DNA of 17,869 nucleotides from Burkholderiales bacterium (GTDB lineage: Bacteria > Pseudomonadota > Gammaproteobacteria > Burkholderiales > Usitatibacteraceae), in assembly GCA_025350945.1 (NCBI GenBank), contig JANXWW010000159.1:1-17869 (forward strand), in the 5' to 3' direction. The number at the start of each line of letters is the position of its first letter. Position 1 is the first letter of the stretch. The position numbers and the translations under genes are program-made. The notes below the pieces were generated by a model. That model did not search any database. It saw only the letters and a program-made list of their open reading frames with translations, and was not told the origin of the DNA. Positions 14,445-17,869 of the stretch are shown here, one piece after another.

Positions 14445-15263
14445 CTAACGTTTGATTGAAGGCGCGCTCAGCACGCCGCCGTTGGCATTCTTTGCGAGAA
14501 ACATCGTGAGCGCGACCGATGCATCGGAGGTAAACACAAGCTCCGGAAAACGCTGCTGGCGGAAGCAATCAAACAAGCGCCACTGAAACGAGCGTAGCTC
14601 GCCTTGCGATACGCGATATGCGGGCCATGACGTGTACGCGCGCTGCGCAGTAGGCTGCTTCAAAAGATTGGGTAAATCCTGCAAACGAATCCGCTGACTA
14701 TCCGCGCCATGGCAATTCGCGCAAGAAAAATCGTGGGGGCCGCCGCGATGAAAAAATATTTTCTTGCCGAGCTCGTAATACTCCTGCTCTTTGGGATGAT
14801 TACTCGCCACGTTCATCTGCACGCCGCGAGACGCCCCGGTGATGTAGGCAACGAGCGCTTCCATATCCGATTTTTTACTGGGCCCACCGAACGGATCTTT
14901 CTTCGCTTGCTCGGGCGTAAAACCTTGCAAGTTCACCATGCAATGCACCAGACGCGTTTCCAGATCCATCACTCGATCCGCATCCGCAAAATATTTTGGC
15001 AGCACCGCATACGCGCCTTTCACTATGCCAGCGCCGAGGCCAATGTCGCATTTTTCCAGCGACGCCATTTTTGGCCCACGCGTTTGCTTCCACAAGTCTT
15101 CGCCGCGCGCTTCCCACAATTCCGCGGGGTTGCCATCGGCGAGTGCAGCGCGATAGCGCTCAATTTCTTTTATTGTGTCATCGCTACTTTGCGATGCAGC
15201 CGGCAGCGCCGTGGCTGCAAGTATTACCGCGAAACCAACCGATATCAAAAAAGAACTGCGCAT
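14445..15263 (-). CDS. soxA: L-cysteine S-thiosulfotransferase subunit SoxA, monohaem
   Basis: Catalytic subunit of SoxXA. It has 272 residues with a Sec signal (MRSSFLISVGFAVILAATAL, cleavage near PAAS). Only one CXXCH is present: SCANCHGAD (C181, C184, H185). The N-terminal cytochrome-like half has lost its haem site and keeps two Cys (C72 in LEKCDIG, C108 in LVHCMVN) that probably form a disulfide. The active-site Cys, which is persulfidated and ligates the haem, is C233 in LFDCFRQQRFPE. A GGTGGAGA ribosome site precedes the ATG. The gene follows the DsrE-like gene by about 40 bases and is closely followed by soxX. Confidence 0.97.
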   Translation of the reverse strand: MRSSFLISVGFAVILAATALPAASQSSDDTIKEIERYRAALADGNPAELWEARGEDLWKQTRGPKMASLEKCDIGLGAGIVKGAYAVLPKYFADADRVMDLETRLVHCMVNLQGFTPEQAKKDPFGGPSKKSDMEALVAYITGASRGVQMNVASNHPKEQEYYELGKKIFFHRGGPHDFSCANCHGADSQRIRLQDLPNLLKQPTAQRAYTSWPAYRVSQGELRSFQWRLFDCFRQQRFPELVFTSDASVALTMFLAKNANGGVLSAPSIKR

Positions 15264-15304
15264 ATTTTCTCCACCATTTTTATTTAGTGTTGGCTAGGCG
15301 AATG

Positions 15305-15769
15305 CTACGGCTTCAAATATACATAGCCTTCTTTAGCCTGAAGTCGGCTCACTTCGGCAACACCACTGGGCACCAGTTTTGCCTCTTCAATCACGCGTTT
15401 GGGATCAATCATGCGGCGTTCCAGGGTGATTTTGCAGACCTTGAATTCAACGCCTTTTTTCACCAACTCTTGAACATTGGCATCAAACAAATTTCCGTTT
15501 TTATCCTTGGCACCATCCAGCAAAAAATCAATGCCGTTTGCATGCGTCACCACGGCAATCTTAACGGTTGGATCTGCCGACAAATGATTGCGAACATTTC
15601 GCAGCGCCGCCGTGGCCTGATCGATGCTCTCACTCACGTGATAGACCACTTTTACCGGCTCATCTTTTGCCGCATCTTTGGGCGCGCTCCAGGCGTTCCC
15701 AAAGTTAATCGCCAATACCAGCGCGGCAATTGAAGCAAAAATGGCTGAAGAACGACAGGCGGCGGGCAT
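15305..15769 (-). CDS. Exported DsrE/DsrF-like protein in the sox cluster
   Basis: 154 residues from the ATG at 15769, which directly follows the soxZ stop (TAAGATG), so it is translationally coupled. The longer reading from 16051 would run through soxZ in another frame and is rejected. A Sec signal (ASIAALVLAINFGNAWSA, cleavage near 29) is followed by a DsrE-like alpha/beta fold: VKVVYHVSESIDQATAALRNVRNH, IAVVTHANGIDFLLDGA, LVKKGVEFKVCKITLERRMI. The single conserved Cys112 (FKVCKIT) is where family members carry the persulfide-accepting Cys. The DsrE/TusD relatives are sulfur carriers, so a periplasmic sulfur-handling role with SoxYZ is likely, but this exact function is inferred. Confidence 0.88.
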   Translation of the reverse strand: MPAACRSSAIFASIAALVLAINFGNAWSAPKDAAKDEPVKVVYHVSESIDQATAALRNVRNHLSADPTVKIAVVTHANGIDFLLDGAKDKNGNLFDANVQELVKKGVEFKVCKITLERRMIDPKRVIEEAKLVPSGVAEVSRLQAKEGYVYLKP

Positions 15770-15770
15770 C

Positions 15771-16097
15771 TTAGCTTGCCGCCGTGATAGCAGCTTCATC
15801 GCTGCGTTTGTCGCCTTTGTTATCAACCCAGGAGACGATAACTTTGTCGCCAATTTTGGCACCAGCTGCAGCGAACTTGAATGCAAGCGTAGGATTTTTT
15901 GATACCGCCGGCCCCCATTGCGCAGACAACACCGTTTTGCCGTTGCAAGTCGCGGTGACACTTTGAATGTAATTCGCGGGAACGATTTTGCCGTCGGCAT
16001 CTTTGCGCAGCCCTGTTTCCATCTCATGCGCAACCAGCACGCGAACATCAACTTTATCGCCCATCAATTGGGCACGAATTCTCATGGGATCAGACAT
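15771..16097 (-). CDS. soxZ: Sulfur carrier complex subunit SoxZ
   Basis: Partner of SoxY in the SoxYZ carrier. It has 108 residues of immunoglobulin-like fold, starting MSDPMRIRAQLMGDKVDVRVLVAHEMETGL with KIVPANYIQSVTATCNGKTVLSAQWGPAVSKNP in the middle. It has no signal peptide, as expected: SoxZ is exported folded with the Tat-targeted SoxY. An AAGGAGA site precedes the ATG. It lies 44 bases after soxY and its stop touches the DsrE-like start. Confidence 0.98.
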   Translation of the reverse strand: MSDPMRIRAQLMGDKVDVRVLVAHEMETGLRKDADGKIVPANYIQSVTATCNGKTVLSAQWGPAVSKNPTLAFKFAAAGAKIGDKVIVSWVDNKGDKRSDEAAITAAS

Positions 16098-16141
16098 AAT
16101 TTCTCCTTGGTGTTGTTGCGCCAGATTCTGTTTTTATAACT

Positions 16142-16609
16142 TTAGCCGCCGCAGCCGCCGAGAGTGACTTTCACTTCTTTCACTGCGTAAAAATATTTGC
16201 CGTCAGCTTTTACCAGCGCATAAATATTCGACGTTTGTCCCATTTTTACGCGGGTACTCACGGTCGGCTCGGTGCCTTCGGGAATCATGAAGCTGGCCGA
16301 TAGCGCATTGGGGTTTTTCTCAACCAAAATGGAAATCGATTCCGTTTTCGGGATTTTGCTGGTCGCGCCCACGGGTACTACTGCACCATTTTCAGCAATG
16401 TCAGGCGCATTCACAAATGAAATATCTTTCGATTCCGTGGCCGCCGTGCCGCCCATTGCTTTGACGACATCATTCAAACTCTTGACCTCAAACGCCGTCT
16501 TGTTCCACGCTTGTGCAGACACTGCGGAGGAATTGACAAGCCCGGCAGATACAGCAAGGGCTAACGCTATGGTGCCGCCTGATGTTTTTAATGCTTCACG
16601 TCTGTTCAT
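16142..16609 (-). CDS. soxY: Sulfur carrier subunit SoxY
   Basis: Subunit that covalently carries sulfur intermediates on a C-terminal swinging arm in the periplasm. It has 155 residues, ending VTLGGCGG with the carrier Cys153 in the invariant GGCGG tail. A Tat signal (MNRREALKTSGGTIALALAV, twin Arg at 3-4) is present. The ATG at 16609 is chosen because AGGAG sits 5 bases upstream; a longer reading from an upstream TTG would swallow that ribosome site. soxZ follows after 44 bases, and soxD precedes at 80 bases. Confidence 0.98.
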   Translation of the reverse strand: MNRREALKTSGGTIALALAVSAGLVNSSAVSAQAWNKTAFEVKSLNDVVKAMGGTAATESKDISFVNAPDIAENGAVVPVGATSKIPKTESISILVEKNPNALSASFMIPEGTEPTVSTRVKMGQTSNIYALVKADGKYFYAVKEVKVTLGGCGG

Positions 16610-16614
16610 GTTTT

Positions 16615-16619
16615 CTCCT
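16615..16619 (-). promoter_or_regulatory. Ribosome binding site that fixes the soxY start
   Basis: AGGAG lies 5 bases before the ATG at 16609. It lies inside the longer frame that begins with TTG, so it argues for the shorter protein whose twin-Arg motif is at the very N-terminus. Confidence 0.7.
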
Positions 16620-16689
16620 GACAAAAGATTACGTCGATTACTGCAAACAAAGGACTTAAATAATACCCTTAATCATAGGCACTATTGCT

Positions 16690-17730
16690 TCAAAAAGACT
16701 TGCCACCGGACAAGCTCCACTGCACCAGCGCTTTCAAATCGGGATCGCTTAAATTGGCATGTGGCGGCATCGGCGTCGCTCCCCATACGCCGGCTCCGCC
16801 CGCTTTTATTTTCGCACTCAGCTTGCTACTAGCCGTCGCGTCATCTTTATACTTCGCCGCAATATCCGTAAAGCTTGGGCCCACCAATTTGCTGTTTGTG
16901 GCGTGGCACGCGGTACAGGCATTTTTTTTCGCCAATTCAGCGGCATCTAACGATACAGATGCAGTTTTTAGCGCTACGGTTGATGCTGCTGCTTCGCCGG
17001 TATTGATACCGCGAACCGCACCGATCAACCGGTTTTGTTCAGCCAGATTACCATGCTGGTTCCTCGCGAAATCGGGAATTGAAGAGCTAACGCGCGCCTC
17101 TTGTGCACAGTTGACCATGCACGCTTGACTTGTCACATCCGGCTTGGCCTGAACATTCCACAGCCCCGCAAATTCGATCATGCCATTGCGATTCGGCAGC
17201 TTTGCCTGCACCTCACGAATGTTTTTATCCGACAACACAAAATTCGCGGGTACGATTTCGCCCAAATTCAAAATGTACGCCGTCACCGCATAGACCTCCT
17301 CCGTGGTGAGGGATTTCGGCGCATTCCACGGCATCGCTCGATTGATGTAGTCCCACAACGTTGACAGCTGCGACAGCTTCATCAGTGTGCTGCGTTGCGG
17401 AAAGTCGGTGCGCTTGAGCGTCGCCACACGGCCCGTCTCCATATCTTTCGCGCTCGTGCCACCGGTCATTGGCGTGAAAACCTCGTTGGATTCGCCAAAC
17501 GTGCCGTGACAAGATTCGCATTTTGATTCCCACACCTGCTGGCCCTTGGCTACCGAGCCTGAGCCGCCCGGCAAGCCTTTGAAATCGGGACGCACATCGA
17601 TGTCCCACGCTTTAATTTCGGCGGGAGTTGCGGCGCGACCAATGCCGGAAAATTTTTCCTGCGCAAATGCTGCACCATGAAACGCAGCAGCGGTAGCGAT
17701 CAGCAATATGAATTTAGGAAAGCTGAACAT
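16690..17730 (-). CDS. soxD: Sulfane dehydrogenase cytochrome subunit SoxD, dihaem
   Basis: Dihaem cytochrome c partner of the molybdoenzyme SoxC; the SoxCD complex oxidises the sulfane sulfur on SoxY. From the ATG at 17730 it has 346 residues with a Sec signal (MFSFPKFILLIATAAAFHGA, cleavage near AFA-Q). The first haem is SKCESCHGTF (C71, C74, H75), the second ACTACHATNS (C272, C275, H276). Likely Met ligands are M133 (NRAMPWNAP) and M321 (GATPMPPH). A Cys pair at 204/208 (ACMVNC) could form a disulfide. GAGGTGG lies just before this ATG, so it is preferred over the ATG at 17757. The start overlaps the soxC end by 17 bases, giving translational coupling. Confidence 0.96.
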   Translation of the reverse strand: MFSFPKFILLIATAAAFHGAAFAQEKFSGIGRAATPAEIKAWDIDVRPDFKGLPGGSGSVAKGQQVWESKCESCHGTFGESNEVFTPMTGGTSAKDMETGRVATLKRTDFPQRSTLMKLSQLSTLWDYINRAMPWNAPKSLTTEEVYAVTAYILNLGEIVPANFVLSDKNIREVQAKLPNRNGMIEFAGLWNVQAKPDVTSQACMVNCAQEARVSSSIPDFARNQHGNLAEQNRLIGAVRGINTGEAAASTVALKTASVSLDAAELAKKNACTACHATNSKLVGPSFTDIAAKYKDDATASSKLSAKIKAGGAGVWGATPMPPHANLSDPDLKALVQWSLSGGKSF

Positions 17731-17869
17731 TTGCCACCTCGCCATTTTCCGCCACACGCCAGCTCTGAATGGCGTTGTTGTGATAAATCGATCTGCGACC
17801 GCGCACTTCGCGCAGCTCGTTTAATTTCGGCTGTACATATTCGGTGTCGTCAATTGCGCGGCTTTGCAA
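17714..17869 (-). CDS. soxC: Sulfane dehydrogenase molybdopterin subunit SoxC, C-terminal fragment
   Basis: Only the last 51 codons are inside the window, ending at TAA 17716-17714. The translated tail includes SRAIDDTEYVQP, SIYHNNAIQSWRVAENGEVA and NVQLS. The YHNNAIQ-W block is characteristic of the C-terminal dimerisation domain of SoxC and related sulfite-oxidase family proteins. SoxC holds the molybdenum cofactor of the SoxCD complex; none of that domain can be inspected here. The gene overlaps soxD by 17 bases. Assignment rests on this tail plus the soxD neighbour. Confidence 0.9.
   Translation of the reverse strand: MQSRAIDDTEYVQPKLNELREVRGRRSIYHNNAIQSWRVAENGEVANVQLS

Noticed and set aside
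14431..14568. N-terminal extension of soxX upstream of 14430
   Set aside because: It would overlap the end of soxA by over 100 bases and bury the signal peptide; the ATG at 14430 gives a proper exported protein.
14996..15733. Long plus-strand open frame (245 codons) opposite soxA and the DsrE-like gene
   Set aside because: It is antisense to two well-supported genes, has basic, low-complexity composition, no ribosome site and no recognisable domain: a shadow frame.
15770..16051. N-terminal extension of the DsrE-like protein through soxZ
   Set aside because: It runs in another frame across the whole soxZ coding region and hides the clear signal peptide that begins at 15769.
16272..17128. Plus-strand open frames opposite soxY and soxD
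   Set aside because: These are shadows of the codon bias of soxY and soxD, with no start signals or domains.

Overview
The window looks like the chromosome of a betaproteobacterium of moderate GC content. This rests on the tRNA-Asn sequence, the style of the LivGFHM, EtfBA and PpiD proteins, and a sox cluster in the order C-D-Y-Z-(DsrE-like)-A-X-(GlcG-like)-B. The order or family cannot be fixed from sequence alone. Nearly every gene is on the minus strand, so the biological reading direction is from high to low coordinates.

Region 1 (17869 to 11439, minus): a thiosulfate-oxidation (Sox) cluster. It starts with the tail of soxC, followed by soxD, soxY, soxZ, an exported DsrE-like protein, soxA, soxX, an exported GlcG/HbpS-like protein and soxB. 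SoxXA would couple thiosulfate to the SoxYZ carrier, SoxB would release sulfate, and SoxCD would oxidise the carrier-bound sulfane sulfur. A gene set with SoxCD is the one expected for full oxidation to sulfate. SoxA has one haem motif, and SoxX carries a lipobox-like signal.

Region 2 (about 11370 to 10387): a scar-like segment. An intact tRNA-Asn(GTT) with a good promoter lies on the minus strand. A decayed copy of its 3' two-thirds lies exactly 837 bases away in the same orientation. Between them, on the plus strand, is a SCO/SenC-family copper-chaperone-like gene broken by two frameshifts. The arrangement resembles an old integration or duplication at the tRNA 3' end.

Region 3 (10266 to 8362, minus): ppiD, a membrane-anchored periplasmic folding factor.

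Region 4 (8189 to 3339, minus): a branched-chain-amino-acid-type ABC importer in the order livG-livF-binding protein-livH-livM. LivF has an unusual N-terminal (QT)10 tract encoded by a hexanucleotide repeat. A long imperfect inverted repeat lies between the binding-protein gene and livH.

Region 5 (3223 to 1, minus): etfB, etfA and an acyl-CoA dehydrogenase cut by the left edge. Together these form an acyl-CoA oxidation and electron-transfer module, which may act on whatever the neighbouring importer brings in (inference). Small palindromic repeats sit in the gaps of this module.

No insertion-sequence transposase, CRISPR array, rRNA or replication origin was seen.
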